DNA of 64,000 nucleotides, from positions 2,914,001 to 2,978,000 of the forward strand of contig NZ_CP108529.1 of assembly GCF_036002945.1 (NCBI RefSeq). Direction: 5' to 3'. This document shows positions 47,202-56,623 of this stretch, piece after piece. Position numbers and translations under genes: made by a program. The stretch is from Streptomyces sp. NBC_01224 (GTDB lineage Bacteria > Actinomycetota > Actinomycetes > Streptomycetales > Streptomycetaceae). The notes below the pieces were generated by a model. It was not told the origin of the DNA. It made no database searches and saw only the letters and a list, made by a program, of their open reading frames with translations. Numbering within the stretch: position 1 is the first letter of the stretch; every line of letters starts with the position of its first letter.

Positions 47202-48773
47202 TCAGCCCTCGCCCAGCAGCTTGCCGTCCGAGGTCTCGAACTGCTGCTTGAAGGCGGCGACCGCGTCGGCAATCGCCTGCAGCGTGTCGTCGGACATCTT
47301 GGCGCCCTCGGCGATGCTGGTCAGGAGGTCCTTGCGCTCACGGCGCAGGTACTCCAGCAGCTCGCTCTCGAAGCGACGGATGTCCTCGACCGGGACGTCA
47401 TCCATCTTGCCGTTGGTGCCGGCCCAGATGGAGACGACCTGCTCCTCGACCGGGTACGGCTGGTACTGCGGCTGCTTCAGCAGCTCGACCATGCGCTTAC
47501 CGCGCTCCAGCGACGCCTTCGAAGCCGCGTCCAGGTCGGAACCGAAGGCGGCGAACGCCTCCAGCTCGCGGTACTGGGCGAGGTCGACACGGAGTCGGCC
47601 GGAGACCTGGCGCATGGCCTTGTGCTGGGCGGAGCCACCGACACGGGAGACCGAGATACCGACGTTCAGGGCCGGACGCTGGCCGGCGTTGAACAGGTCG
47701 GACTCAAGGAAGCACTGGCCGTCGGTGATGGAGATGACGTTGGTCGGGATGAACGCCGACACGTCGTTCGCCTTGGTCTCGACGATCGGGAGGCCCGTCA
47801 TCGAACCGGCGCCCATCTCGTCGGAGAGCTTCGCGCAGCGCTCCAGCAGACGCGAGTGCAGGTAGAAGACGTCGCCCGGGTAGGCCTCGCGGCCCGGCGG
47901 ACGGCGCAGCAGAAGCGACACGGCGCGGTAGGCGTCGGCCTGCTTCGAGAGGTCGTCAAAGATGATCAGGACGTGCTTGCCCTGGTACATCCAATGCTGA
48001 CCGATGGCCGAACCGGTGTACGGCGCCAGGTACTTGAAGCCGGCCGGGTCGGACGCCGGTGCGGCGACGATGGTCGTGTACTCGAGCGCGCCGGCCTCTT
48101 CCAGGGCACCACGCACGGAGGCGATGGTGGAACCCTTCTGACCGATGGCGACGTAGATGCAGCGCACCTGCTTGTTCACGTCGCCCGAGCGCCAGTTGTC
48201 GCGCTGGTTGATGATCGTGTCGACGGCCAGAGCGGTCTTACCCGTCTGACGGTCACCAATGATCAGCTGACGCTGGCCGCGGCCGATCGGCACCATGGCG
48301 TCGACGGCCTTGTAGCCGGTCTGCATCGGCTCGTGCACCGACTTACGGACCATGACGCCAGGGGCCTGCAGCTCGAGGGCGCGGCGGCTGTCGGTCGCGA
48401 TCTCGCCGAGACCGTCGATCGGGTTGCCGAGCGGGTCGACGACGCGGCCGAGGTAACCCTCGCCGACGCCGACGGAGAGCACCTCACCGGTGCGCTGCAC
48501 CGGCTGGCCCTCTTCGATGCCGCTGAACTCGCCGAGGACGATCGCACCGATCTCGCGCTCCTCGAGGTTGAGGGCGAGACCGAGGGTGCCGTCCTCGAAC
48601 TTCAGCAGCTCGTTCGCCATGGCCGAGGGAAGACCCTCGACCTTCGCGATGCCGTCGCCGGCAACGCTGACCGTACCGACCTCCTCGCGCGAGGCCGCGT
48701 CCGGCTTGTACGACTGGACAAAGTTCTCCAGCGCGTCCCGGATCTCCTCCGGCCGGATCGTGAGCTCCGCCAT
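47202..48773 (-). CDS. atpA: F-type ATP synthase alpha subunit
   Basis: A 523-residue non-catalytic nucleotide-binding subunit starting [20 protein letters not shown]. Walker A is [14 protein letters not shown], followed by [18 protein letters not shown] and [20 protein letters not shown]. The ATG at 48773 is the family start, with GGAGAG upstream. The C-terminus is slightly longer than in proteobacteria. The 138-bp gap to atpH is the largest within this part of the operon and contains no recognised gene. Confidence 0.97.
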   Translation of the reverse strand: MAELTIRPEEIRDALENFVQSYKPDAASREEVGTVSVAGDGIAKVEGLPSAMANELLKFEDGTLGLALNLEEREIGAIVLGEFSGIEEGQPVQRTGEVLSVGVGEGYLGRVVDPLGNPIDGLGEIATDSRRALELQAPGVMVRKSVHEPMQTGYKAVDAMVPIGRGQRQLIIGDRQTGKTALAVDTIINQRDNWRSGDVNKQVRCIYVAIGQKGSTIASVRGALEEAGALEYTTIVAAPASDPAGFKYLAPYTGSAIGQHWMYQGKHVLIIFDDLSKQADAYRAVSLLLRRPPGREAYPGDVFYLHSRLLERCAKLSDEMGAGSMTGLPIVETKANDVSAFIPTNVISITDGQCFLESDLFNAGQRPALNVGISVSRVGGSAQHKAMRQVSGRLRVDLAQYRELEAFAAFGSDLDAASKASLERGKRMVELLKQPQYQPYPVEEQVVSIWAGTNGKMDDVPVEDIRRFESELLEYLRRERKDLLTSIAEGAKMSDDTLQAIADAVAAFKQQFETSDGKLLGEG

Positions 48774-48911
48774 CTGGGTTCCCTGCTCTCCTTGTTGGGC
48801 CCGAAGTTTCTTAAGGGGGTCTGGGGGCCGACCCCCAGGAATCTTCTGCAATTTCTGCACGGCCCAACCGGGCCGCTGGTCTTGCTCTGTTCTGTTGCTG
48901 CGCTGCGCTCG

Positions 48912-49727
48912 TCAGCCGGCCATGCGACGGGTCGCCTCGTCGAGGCGCTCCGCGATGGTGCCGTTGATGACCTCGTCACCGACCCACACCGCGATCCCGC
49001 CGAGGACCGTGGGGTCCACATCGAGATTCAGGTGCATCGGCCGTCCGTAGATCTTCGCCAGTGCGGCGCCGAGACGCTGCTTCTGCTGATCGCTCAGCGG
49101 CACTGCCGAGGTGACCACGGCGACCATGCGGTCCCGGCGCTCCGCGGCAAGCTTGGAGAGGGACTCGAGTCCCGCTTCCAGGCTACGTCCACGCGGCTGG
49201 GTGACAAGCCGCACGACGACGCGCTCGGTGGTGGGCCGTGCCTTGCCGCCGAGCAGGCTGCGCAGCAGCTCGCTCTTGGCGACGGTGGACGCGGACCGGT
49301 TGGTGAGCGCGGCGCGCAGCTCCTTGTCGGAGGCGACGATCCGGCCGAACCGGAACAGCTCGTCCTCGACGTCGTCGAGGTCTCCACTGCGCTGGGCGGC
49401 GGTGAGGTCTGCGATGTTCGCCAGTTCCTCGACCGAGTCGACCAGGTCACGCGACTGCGACCAGCGGGAGCGGACCATGCCGGAGATCAGGTCGACGGTC
49501 TCGCCGCCCACCTGACCGCGCAGCAGCCGTCCGGCCAGCTCGGCCTTGGCCTCGCCGGCCTGCGACGGGTCGGTCAGGACCCGCCGCAGTGAGACCTCGC
49601 GCTGGAGCAGCGCCGTTACGGCGGCCAGCTCCTCGGCGAGCTTCGCCGCGTCGACCGACGTGTTGTCGGTCAGCGCGTCGAGACGCTCACGTGCGGCAGC
49701 CAGTGCCTCGCGGCTCGCGCCGTTCAT
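48912..49727 (-). CDS. atpH: F-type ATP synthase delta subunit
   Basis: A 271-residue delta subunit, longer than the ~180 residues of most bacteria because of an N-terminal extension usual in actinobacteria. The C-terminal part has the family motif VTSAVPLSDQQKQRLGAALA and VDPTVLGGIAVWVGDEVING. Delta links the F1 head to the b-subunit peripheral stalk. It overlaps atpF by 4 bp. Confidence 0.95.
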   Translation of the reverse strand: MNGASREALAAARERLDALTDNTSVDAAKLAEELAAVTALLQREVSLRRVLTDPSQAGEAKAELAGRLLRGQVGGETVDLISGMVRSRWSQSRDLVDSVEELANIADLTAAQRSGDLDDVEDELFRFGRIVASDKELRAALTNRSASTVAKSELLRSLLGGKARPTTERVVVRLVTQPRGRSLEAGLESLSKLAAERRDRMVAVVTSAVPLSDQQKQRLGAALAKIYGRPMHLNLDVDPTVLGGIAVWVGDEVINGTIAERLDEATRRMAG

Positions 49728-50269
49728 CGGACAGCCTCGGCCTTCGCCTCGAGCTCGTCGAGGAAACGGTCGACGGTGCCGCTCTGCCGGGCGTGGTCCT
49801 CGAGGGACTCGCCGACGAGCTTGCCGGCCAGGTCGGTGGCGAGCTTGCCCACGTCCTGGCGCAGCGCGGAAGCCGCGGCCTTGCGGTCGGCCTCGATCTG
49901 GGCGTGGCCGGCAGCGATGATCTCCTCGCGCTGCCGCTGGCCTTCCGCCCGCATCTCCTGCAGGATCACGGCGCCCTGCTCCTGCGCCTCCTGGCGCAGA
50001 CGAGCGGCTTCGTGGCGGGCCTCGGCGAGCTGAGCCTTGTACTGCTCAAGCACGCTCTGGGCCTCGGTCTGGGCCGCATCGGCCTTTTCGATACCGCCTT
50101 CGATGGCCTCGCGGCGCTCTTCCAGAACCTTGTTGATGTTCGGGAGGAGCTTCTTGGCGAGGAAGCCGAAGACGATGACAAAGGCGATGAAGCCAATGAC
50201 GAGCTCAGGGATCGGCGGGAAGAGCGGGTTTTCCGGCTCCCCTGCCGCGAGCTGAACCAGAGGGTTCAC
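49724..50269 (-). CDS. atpF: F-type ATP synthase b subunit
   Basis: A 181-residue peripheral stalk subunit, GTG start (MNPLVQLAAGEPENPLFPPI). One TM helix at residues ~23-42 (LVIGFIAFVIVFGFLAKKLL) leads into a long Glu/Ala/Arg-rich coiled coil. It dimerises and holds F1 to the membrane part. It lies between atpE (37 bp) and atpH (overlap). Confidence 0.95.
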   Translation of the reverse strand: MNPLVQLAAGEPENPLFPPIPELVIGFIAFVIVFGFLAKKLLPNINKVLEERREAIEGGIEKADAAQTEAQSVLEQYKAQLAEARHEAARLRQEAQEQGAVILQEMRAEGQRQREEIIAAGHAQIEADRKAAASALRQDVGKLATDLAGKLVGESLEDHARQSGTVDRFLDELEAKAEAVR

Positions 50270-50306
50270 GTCAGTGCCTTCCGTCGAATGGGCTGTTCGC
50301 GACCGG

Positions 50307-50558
50307 TCAGGAGGTCGGGTAGACGAACGGCATGACCAGACCGATCAGGGCGAGCGCCTCACAGAAGGCGAAGCCGAGAATCTGGTTGGCGCGGATGAGA
50401 CCGGCAGCCTCGGGCTGACGGGCGAGCGCCTGGGTGCCGTTACCGAAGATGATGCCGACGCCGACGCCGGGGCCGATCGCGGCGAGGCCGTAACCGATGG
50501 AGCCGAGGTTGCCCTTGATTTCGACGCTGGTGGCGGCGAGGGTCTGGAGAGCAGACAT
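50307..50558 (-). CDS. atpE: F-type ATP synthase c subunit
   Basis: An 83-residue hairpin of two TM helices, MSALQTLAATSVEIKGNLGS onward. Helix 1 has the glycine-rich IGPGVGVGIIFGNGTQALAR, the loop has RQPE, and helix 2 has the ion-binding Glu67 in GFAFCEALALIGLV. It forms the rotor ring. Nothing suggests sodium specificity; proton use is expected. Confidence 0.96.
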   Translation of the reverse strand: MSALQTLAATSVEIKGNLGSIGYGLAAIGPGVGVGIIFGNGTQALARQPEAAGLIRANQILGFAFCEALALIGLVMPFVYPTS

Positions 50559-50626
50559 GCCGGTTCTTCCTTCTCTTTCTTGGTCCGGTGGGGGTTGGCC
50601 ACCGGGTGCTTCAGGAGGTGGGGTGC

Positions 50627-51448
50627 TCAGTGGCCCTTGGCGAGAGCGCCCTGGATGTAGCTGCAGGTCAGCAGGACGAACACATAGGCCTGGACAGCTT
50701 GGATGAAGAGCTCGAAGGCGGTCATCACGATGACCATCACGAACGAGACACCCGCGTAGGCGAAGCCGATGCCGTTGAGCAGGTACCAGCTGGCGATCGT
50801 GAAGAGCAGCAGCAGCGTGTGGCCCGCGAACATGTTGGCAAAGAGCCGGACGGCGTGCGTGAACGGCCTGACGAGCAGGTTCGAGAAGAGCTCGATGGTC
50901 ATCGAGAGCGGCAGGACCGCGCCGAGGCTCTTGTCGTAGCCCGTGAAGTTCTTGAAGGCTCCGACGAAACCGTGCTTCTTGAAGGTCAGGCTGACCCACA
51001 GGACGTACACGATGGCGGCGAGCGCGGCCGGGTACGCAATGATCGCCGTCACGGGGAACTGGGCGACCGGAATGATGGACCAGAGGTTCATCATCCAGAC
51101 GAAGAAGAACAGAGAGACCACAAGCGGGACGTACTTCTCGCCCTCGCGCTTGCCGATCGTCTCGTAGACGACACCTCTGCGTACGAAGTCGTAGCCGGCC
51201 TCGGCCACCATCTGCAGCTTGCCCGGAACCAGCTTCGGCTTGGCGAAAGCCGCCCAGAAGAAGCCGACGATGATGATCGAGCCGAGCAGCGCCAGCAGCA
51301 TCGTCTTGTTGAAGTACAAGTTGCTGTCCCCGTTGCCCCAGAGGGGCTCGAACAGGAACGAGTGCAGGCCGGGAGCCGGGAAACCACAACCGGAGAAGAT
51401 GTGGCAATCGGTCTCGAAGGCGAGCACCTGTGTCGGGTCAGCACTCAC
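50627..51448 (-). CDS. atpB: F-type ATP synthase a subunit
   Basis: A 273-residue membrane stator subunit. The GTG at 51448 is used (MSADPTQVLAFETDCHIFSG), with AAGGAG seven bases upstream; a longer frame begins at 51484. The essential Arg is in RPFTHAVRLFANMFAGHTLL, and the C-terminal helix has IQAVQAYVFVLLTCSYIQGA. It forms the proton half-channels against the c-ring. The 225-bp gap to atpI has no other gene. Confidence 0.95.
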   Translation of the reverse strand: MSADPTQVLAFETDCHIFSGCGFPAPGLHSFLFEPLWGNGDSNLYFNKTMLLALLGSIIIVGFFWAAFAKPKLVPGKLQMVAEAGYDFVRRGVVYETIGKREGEKYVPLVVSLFFFVWMMNLWSIIPVAQFPVTAIIAYPAALAAIVYVLWVSLTFKKHGFVGAFKNFTGYDKSLGAVLPLSMTIELFSNLLVRPFTHAVRLFANMFAGHTLLLLFTIASWYLLNGIGFAYAGVSFVMVIVMTAFELFIQAVQAYVFVLLTCSYIQGALAKGH

Positions 51449-51673
51449 CGCGGGCTCCTTCAGCGTGGCGCATAGGTACGGCAACCTCGTTGTGTCGGCG
51501 CGGCGCGCAGCCGCGGTTCGGCACTGGACTGGTGTATCGGATGTGTGGGCGGCAGTCAGGCATTGAGCCTCGCGATCGAGCAGGCGTCAGCTCACATGCC
51601 CGCGCCCGCAGTGCCGCAGTTGGAACCGGACGATAGCAGGGTCGTGAACCCGCGTTTATCCCGCCCCTACCCT

Positions 51674-52111
51674 TCACGACTTCGACCCCGTGTTCTTGGG
51701 CTTTTCACCCTTGTCGGCCTCGGGTTCGACGTAAAGGATCTTGGCCTTCATGTGTGCGCGCGCCTGTGCGGCGATCCACACGAGCGTGGTCGCGACCAAC
51801 GTGATCGCAAAGGCCTTCGGGTTGAACATCGTGGTGTTCTTGAAGGCCGCGACGAAGATGAACAGCAACAGGAGCTGTGCCGTGTAGAGCATCAGCCCCA
51901 TCGCCTGGAACAGCTGCGGGAAGGACTTGGCGGTCCGTTGCAGGACCACGAGTCCGACCCCCATGAAGAGAATCACCACGATCGTCGCGACGACCGCACC
52001 CAGGGCTCCCTTGCCGCCGGCCACGCCACCACTGATCGCGGCGGCAACAGCACCGGCGACGGCGGTGGGTACGGCGGTTTGGAGGAGACTCCGGGCGTCG
52101 TTGGACGGCAT
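51674..52111 (-). CDS. atpI: ATP synthase protein I (AtpI-like)
   Basis: A 145-residue membrane protein from the ATG at 52111 (MPSNDARSLLQTAVPTAVAG), with CGGAGC upstream; an in-frame ATG at 52153 is possible. Four hydrophobic segments are visible, e.g. GALGAVVATIVVILFMGVGL and LYTAQLLLLFIFVAAF. Genes of this kind head the atp operon and may help assemble the c-ring. The C-terminal tail is Lys-rich. The AT-rich 262 bp upstream must hold the main atp promoter. Confidence 0.88.
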   Translation of the reverse strand: MPSNDARSLLQTAVPTAVAGAVAAAISGGVAGGKGALGAVVATIVVILFMGVGLVVLQRTAKSFPQLFQAMGLMLYTAQLLLLFIFVAAFKNTTMFNPKAFAITLVATTLVWIAAQARAHMKAKILYVEPEADKGEKPKNTGSKS

Positions 52112-52373
52112 GGCGGCAGCTCCGCTTGCAGGGGGTGGGCAGTGTGTCGTCATGGACGAGCGTAGGCCCGGTCCGAGTCGATGCCTCGGGCCGACGGACC
52201 GTGCTACTCAGGTCCTTCGGCTCTGTCACCGGGCTTCGTGAACGGTATCACAAACTATTTGATGAGGTCTTTACCAAGAAAGTGTGCTTGCTGTCACACA
52301 TGAGAGTGAATCTGCGCGTGTGAGCAAGGCAACTCGAAAAATTGTCTGGTATTGCCCCTCGATGACCGAATCG
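52112..52373 (-). promoter_or_regulatory. AT-rich intergenic region: wecA-like terminator hairpin and atp promoter region
   Basis: This 262-bp stretch is unusually AT-rich for the window. On the minus strand CTTGCTCACAC pairs with GTGTG-AC-AGCAAG (plus positions 52287-52328, 2-nt bulge), 45 bp past the WecA-like stop, and may end that transcript. Further downstream AAATAGTTTGTGATACCGTT (plus 52240-52259) is promoter-like, but I cannot choose a -35/-10 pair. Confidence 0.4.
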
Positions 52374-53759
52374 TCAGTGCGGGGAATCGGCCTTATCTCT
52401 GTCCGAAAAACGCGAACGGGGGCCGATGGCAGTCGCCCCGTTGACGCCGGAGACTCCCACGACGATCGGGGCCCGCTCCCGGAGCTCGCTCCCCTCCTGC
52501 CCCATCTGCGCTTCCAGCGGCCCCTGTTGGGCCTCGTGCGCAGATGAGGGTTCCGCCTCGGGCACCTCGCCCTCGCTGCGGCGTCGGCGGTAGCGGGGCG
52601 GTACGAAGCGTTCCGCCCAGTACGGCGCCCGCGGGGTGAAGCGGGGCATCAGCAGCAGTACGAGGCCCAGCGCGCTCAGCCCCATGATCACCAGCACGAT
52701 CCACAGGGACGCCGAGTGCACGGAGTAGCCGACCGCGCCGAAGGCGATCAGGGCCGACCAGAAGTACATGATCAGCACGGACCTGCTGTGCGAATGGCCG
52801 ATCTCCAGCAGCCGGTGGTGCAGATGGCCGCGGTCCGCCGCGAACGGCGACTGGCCGTTCCACGTGCGCCGCACGATCGCCAGCACCAGGTCGGCGGCCG
52901 GGATCGCGATGATGGTCAGCGGCAGCAGCAGCGGGATGAAGACCGGCAGCATCGCGTGGGTGGCCTCGCGCTCACTGCCGGCGAAGAGCTTCATCGTGTC
53001 CGGGTCGACCTGTCCGGTGACCGAAATCGCACCGGCCGCGAGCACCAGGCCGATCAGCATAGAACCCGAGTCGCCCATGAAGATGCGGGCCGGATGCATG
53101 TTGTGCGGCAGAAAGCCCAGGCACATGCCCATCAGAATCGCCGTGAAGAGCGTCGCGGGGGCTGCCGCCTCGATCATGTGCCCGTACCAGAGCCGGTACG
53201 TGTACAGGAAGAACGCGGCGGAGGCGATGCACACCATGCCCGCCGCGAGACCGTCCAGGCCATCGACGAAGTTGACCGCGTTGATGGTGATGACGACGAG
53301 GGCGACCGTGAGCAGCGTTCCCTGCCACTGGGTGAGCGCGACGGTGCCGACGCCGGGGATCGGCAGCCACAGAATCGTCAGGCCCTGGATGACCATGACC
53401 GCGGCGGCGATCATCTGCCCGCCGAGCTTGATCAGTGCGTCGATCTCGAACTTGTCGTCCAGAACACCGATCAGCCAGATCAGCGCGGCCCCGGAGAGCA
53501 GCGCCTGCGGTTCGTTGGAGAGCTGGAAGACGCTGTCGAGGTTGTACAGATGGTCCGCGACGATCAGTCCGGCGCACAGTCCGCCGAACATGGCGATGCC
53601 ACCGAGCCTCGGTGTCGGTTCTCGGTGGACGTCACGCGCACGGATCGCGGGCATCGCCCCGACCGCGATGGCGAACTTGCGCACCGGGCCGGTCAGCAGA
53701 TAGGTAACCGCGGCCGTGACACAGAGCGTCAGCAGGTAATCACGCACGGGCTGCCCCAT
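52374..53759 (-). CDS. Undecaprenyl-phosphate sugar-1-phosphate transferase, MraY/WecA family
   Basis: A 461-residue membrane enzyme with 10-11 TM helices. Family motifs are HREPTPRLGGIAMFGG (loop 1), ITINAVNFVDGLDGLAAGMV (the D-x-x-N-F-x-D-G-x-D-G-L motif) and HNMHPARIFMGDSGSMLIGL. It transfers a sugar-1-phosphate, probably GlcNAc-1-P, to undecaprenyl phosphate to start cell-wall polymer synthesis. The last ~80 residues are a hydrophilic Glu/Arg/Pro-rich tail. It lies between glyA and the atp operon, as in other actinobacteria. Confidence 0.88.
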   Translation of the reverse strand: MGQPVRDYLLTLCVTAAVTYLLTGPVRKFAIAVGAMPAIRARDVHREPTPRLGGIAMFGGLCAGLIVADHLYNLDSVFQLSNEPQALLSGAALIWLIGVLDDKFEIDALIKLGGQMIAAAVMVIQGLTILWLPIPGVGTVALTQWQGTLLTVALVVITINAVNFVDGLDGLAAGMVCIASAAFFLYTYRLWYGHMIEAAAPATLFTAILMGMCLGFLPHNMHPARIFMGDSGSMLIGLVLAAGAISVTGQVDPDTMKLFAGSEREATHAMLPVFIPLLLPLTIIAIPAADLVLAIVRRTWNGQSPFAADRGHLHHRLLEIGHSHSRSVLIMYFWSALIAFGAVGYSVHSASLWIVLVIMGLSALGLVLLLMPRFTPRAPYWAERFVPPRYRRRRSEGEVPEAEPSSAHEAQQGPLEAQMGQEGSELRERAPIVVGVSGVNGATAIGPRSRFSDRDKADSPH

Positions 53760-53851
53760 AGATTTCGCCGGCCATCTCAGCCCACACTTTAACTACGTCG
53801 GGCTCATGGTCGAGGACACGGAGGCCGGGCCGATGGTTGCACGGAGCACGT

Positions 53852-55117
53852 CTACCCCGGATAGGGCGGATATTTCCGGGCCAGTTCCTGAACCTCCGCG
53901 CGGATGTCGCCCTCCTCACGTACCGCCGCTCCGACGAGCACCGCCAGCCGTGCCATGTCGGCGTCGTCCATGCCCTGGGTGGTGACGGCCGCGGTTCCGA
54001 GTCTGATGCCCCGGGCGTCCCCGTACGGAAGCGCACAGGTGTCCAGCACCAGGCCCGCCCCTGCCAGCCGGGTGCGGGCAGTGGGTCCGTCGACGCCCAT
54101 CGGAGCCGGGTCCGCGACGATCAGGTGGGTGTCCGTGCCGCCCGTGGTGACCTCGAAGCCCTCGGCCTCCAGACCTGCGGCCAGCACCCGGGCATGGGCC
54201 ACCACCCGATGGGTGTACGCGGCGAACGCCTCAGTGGCCGCCTCCCCGAACGCGACGGCCTTCGCGGCCACCGTATGCATCTGCGCGCCGCCCTGGGTGA
54301 ACGGGAAGACCGCCCGGTCGATCCGCTCGGCCAGCTCCGCACCGCACAGGATCATCCCGCCGCGCGGACCGCGCAGCACCTTGTGCGTGGTCGCGCAGAC
54401 CACGTCGGCGTACGGGACGGGGCTCGGCGCCGCTCCCCCGGCGATCAGCCCCATCGGATGCGCGGCGTCGGCGATGAGATAGGCGCCCACCTCGTCGGCG
54501 ATCTCCCGGAACAGTTCGTAGTCGGGATGGCGGGGGTACGAGATCGAGCCGCTGACGATCGCCTTGGGGCGGTGCGCACGGGCCAGGGTGCGCACCTGCT
54601 CGTAGTCGATCAGGCCGCTCTCGGAGTCCACCCCGTAGCCGACGAACTCGAACCAGCGGCCGGAGAAGTTGGCGGGCGAGCCATGGGTGAGATGCCCGCC
54701 GTACGGGAGTCCCATCGCGAGCACCGTGTCGCCGGGGCGCAGCAGTGCCGCGTACGCGGCGAGGACGGCGGAGGAGCCGGAGTGCGCCTGGACGTTGGCG
54801 TGTTCGGCGCCGAAGAGCGAGGTGGCCCGCCGGCAGGCGATGCGTTCGGCGGCGTCGGCCTGCTCGCAGCCGCCGTGGTAGCGGGCGCCGGGGTAGCCCT
54901 CGGCGTACTTGTTGGCGAGCGGTGAGCCGAGGGCGGCGAGGACCGCGGGCGAGGTGAAGTTCTCGGCGGCGATCAGCTGCAGGGTGCTCGACTGCCGGTG
55001 CAGCTCCTCCAGCAGCACGGCGGCGATCTCCGGGTCCTCCCGGAGCAGGGCGCCGAAATCCTGCGGCAGGGCGGCCTGGGCGGCGAGGGTGGGTGCGGCA
55101 GGAGTGGTGACCGGCAT
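53852..55117 (-). CDS. glyA: Serine hydroxymethyltransferase
   Basis: A 421-residue PLP enzyme converting serine and tetrahydrofolate to glycine and methylene-tetrahydrofolate. The ATG at 55117 (MPVTTPAAPTLAAQAALPQD) has GGAG seven bases upstream; a longer open frame lacks similarity. Motifs: LQLIAAENFTSPAVLAALGS, EGYPGARYHGGCEQADAAE, and the PLP-binding Lys in CATTHKVLRGPRGGMI. The N-terminus is somewhat diverged, and a second glyA elsewhere in the genome is likely for Streptomyces. Confidence 0.93.
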   Translation of the reverse strand: MPVTTPAAPTLAAQAALPQDFGALLREDPEIAAVLLEELHRQSSTLQLIAAENFTSPAVLAALGSPLANKYAEGYPGARYHGGCEQADAAERIACRRATSLFGAEHANVQAHSGSSAVLAAYAALLRPGDTVLAMGLPYGGHLTHGSPANFSGRWFEFVGYGVDSESGLIDYEQVRTLARAHRPKAIVSGSISYPRHPDYELFREIADEVGAYLIADAAHPMGLIAGGAAPSPVPYADVVCATTHKVLRGPRGGMILCGAELAERIDRAVFPFTQGGAQMHTVAAKAVAFGEAATEAFAAYTHRVVAHARVLAAGLEAEGFEVTTGGTDTHLIVADPAPMGVDGPTARTRLAGAGLVLDTCALPYGDARGIRLGTAAVTTQGMDDADMARLAVLVGAAVREEGDIRAEVQELARKYPPYPG

Positions 55118-55273
55118 CTGACGGCTCCGGGCCTGGGGAGGGGTGCGTTGACTCACCACCAATGTAGGCCCGTGACGGGCCCCCTGCCTGCTGTGCGGCG
55201 ACACCGTACACCCGTTGGGCCCCCTGGTACCCGGCCCGTGTGTACGGCCGTCAGAGTGGCGCCGGCGCGAGGT

Positions 55274-55915
55274 TCAGTGCGGGGCGGGTACGCCGGTCAG
55301 TGCGGTGACGACCGGGTCGAGGGCCTGGTTGATCTCGTCGCCGATGGACCGGAAGAACGTGATCGGGGCGCCGTACGGGTCGTACACCTCGTCGGCCTCG
55401 GCGGTGGGGGCCAGCAGCCAGCCGCGCAGCGCGGCCGCGGCACGGACCAGTGCGCGGGCGCGCTCGACCACACCCTCGTCGCGCGGGTCGGGCAGCGTGG
55501 CGTGGTCTATGGCCCGGACCAGCCGGGTGAATTCCTTGAGGGTGAAGGTCCGCAGGCCGGCCGAGTGCCCCATCGAGATCACTTGTGCCCGGTGGTCGCG
55601 GGTGGCGGTGAGCACCAGGTCGGCACGGATCACGTGCTCGTCGAGCAGTTCCCGGCCGACGAAGCCGGTGGTGTCGGCGCCGAAGTCGGCGAGGACGATC
55701 TCGGCGTTGGCCTCCATGGGGGCGCCTTCGTGGCCCCAGGTGCCCGCACTCTCCACGATCAGTCCGCCGCTGAGTGGATCGCCGAGGCGGTCCACCAGGG
55801 CGTGCCGGGTCAGCCGCTCGGTGATCGGTGAGCGGCAGACATTGCCGGTGCTGACGTGGAGGATGCGGAAAGTGTCGGCCTGCCCCGCTATGCCACGCCC
55901 CTCAGGGGCGGTCAA
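55274..55915 (-). CDS. Low-molecular-weight phosphatase-like protein, nucleophile Cys replaced by Ser
   Basis: A 213-residue protein. A TTG at 55915 overlaps the stop of the preceding gene (TTGA) and is the only reasonable start. The P-loop of LMW phosphatases normally reads V-C-x-G-N-x-C-R-S; here residues 20-30 are HVSTGNVCRSP, so the nucleophilic first Cys is Ser22 while Cys27, Arg28 and Ser29 remain. The acid motif DPRDE is present near residue 155. ESAGTWGHEGAPM also fits the fold. It could be a non-classical phosphatase, a pseudophosphatase, or bind phospho-ligands. Confidence 0.8.
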   Translation of the reverse strand: MTAPEGRGIAGQADTFRILHVSTGNVCRSPITERLTRHALVDRLGDPLSGGLIVESAGTWGHEGAPMEANAEIVLADFGADTTGFVGRELLDEHVIRADLVLTATRDHRAQVISMGHSAGLRTFTLKEFTRLVRAIDHATLPDPRDEGVVERARALVRAAAALRGWLLAPTAEADEVYDPYGAPITFFRSIGDEINQALDPVVTALTGVPAPH

Positions 55916-56559
55916 TTGGCCACCTCGAGGTCGGGTACCACCTTGCGGAGTTCCTCGACGGAGAGCGCACCGGCGCGCAGCAGTACGGGGACCTTGCCGG
56001 TCACATCGACGATCGACGAGGGCACGATGCCGGGCGTCGCGCCGCCGTCGAGGTAGACGGAGACGGAGTCGCCGAGCATCTCCTGGGCGGCGTCGCAGTC
56101 CTCGGGGGCCGGGTGTCCGGTGAGGTTGGCGCTGGAGACGGCCATCGGGCCGACCTCGGTGAGCAGCTCGATGGCGACCGGGTGCAGCGGCATCCGGATC
56201 GCGACGGTGCCGCGGGTGTCCCCGAGGTCCCACTGCAGCGACGGCTGGTGCTTGGCGACGAGCGTGAGGGCGCCGGGCCAGAAGGCGTCGACGAGCTCCC
56301 AGGCCTGCTCGGAGAAGTCGGTGACCAGTCCGTGCAGGGTGTTCGGGGAGCCGATCAGGACGGGCGTCGGCATGTTGCGGCCGCGGCCCTTGGCGTCCAG
56401 CAGGTCGGCGACGCCCTCGGAACTGAAGGCGTCCGCACCGATCCCGTACACGGTGTCGGTGGGCAGCACGACCAGTTCGCCGCGGCGGACGGCCGACGCG
56501 GCCTCACGCAGACCCGTCGTACGGTCGGTCGCGTCGTTGCAGTCGTATCGCCGTGCCAT
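55912..56559 (-). CDS. L-threonylcarbamoyladenylate synthase (Sua5/YwlC/TsaC)
   Basis: A 215-residue enzyme that makes threonylcarbamoyl-AMP for t6A37 tRNA modification. Motifs: RRGELVVLPTDTVYGIGADA at the N-terminal substrate site, KGRGRNMPTPVLIG, GTVAIRMPLHPVAIELL and the SSANLTGHPAPEDCDAA loop. It is the short (TsaC-length) form without the Sua5 C-terminal domain. It lies 64 bp after prmC and overlaps the phosphatase-like gene by 4 bp. Confidence 0.92.
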   Translation of the reverse strand: MARRYDCNDATDRTTGLREAASAVRRGELVVLPTDTVYGIGADAFSSEGVADLLDAKGRGRNMPTPVLIGSPNTLHGLVTDFSEQAWELVDAFWPGALTLVAKHQPSLQWDLGDTRGTVAIRMPLHPVAIELLTEVGPMAVSSANLTGHPAPEDCDAAQEMLGDSVSVYLDGGATPGIVPSSIVDVTGKVPVLLRAGALSVEELRKVVPDLEVAN

Positions 56560-56623
56560 CAGCCGGCCTCCTCAAGCATGTACGGGTATGGCGGGTACGG
56601 GTCGTGCGGGTGGTGGCCGCCGG

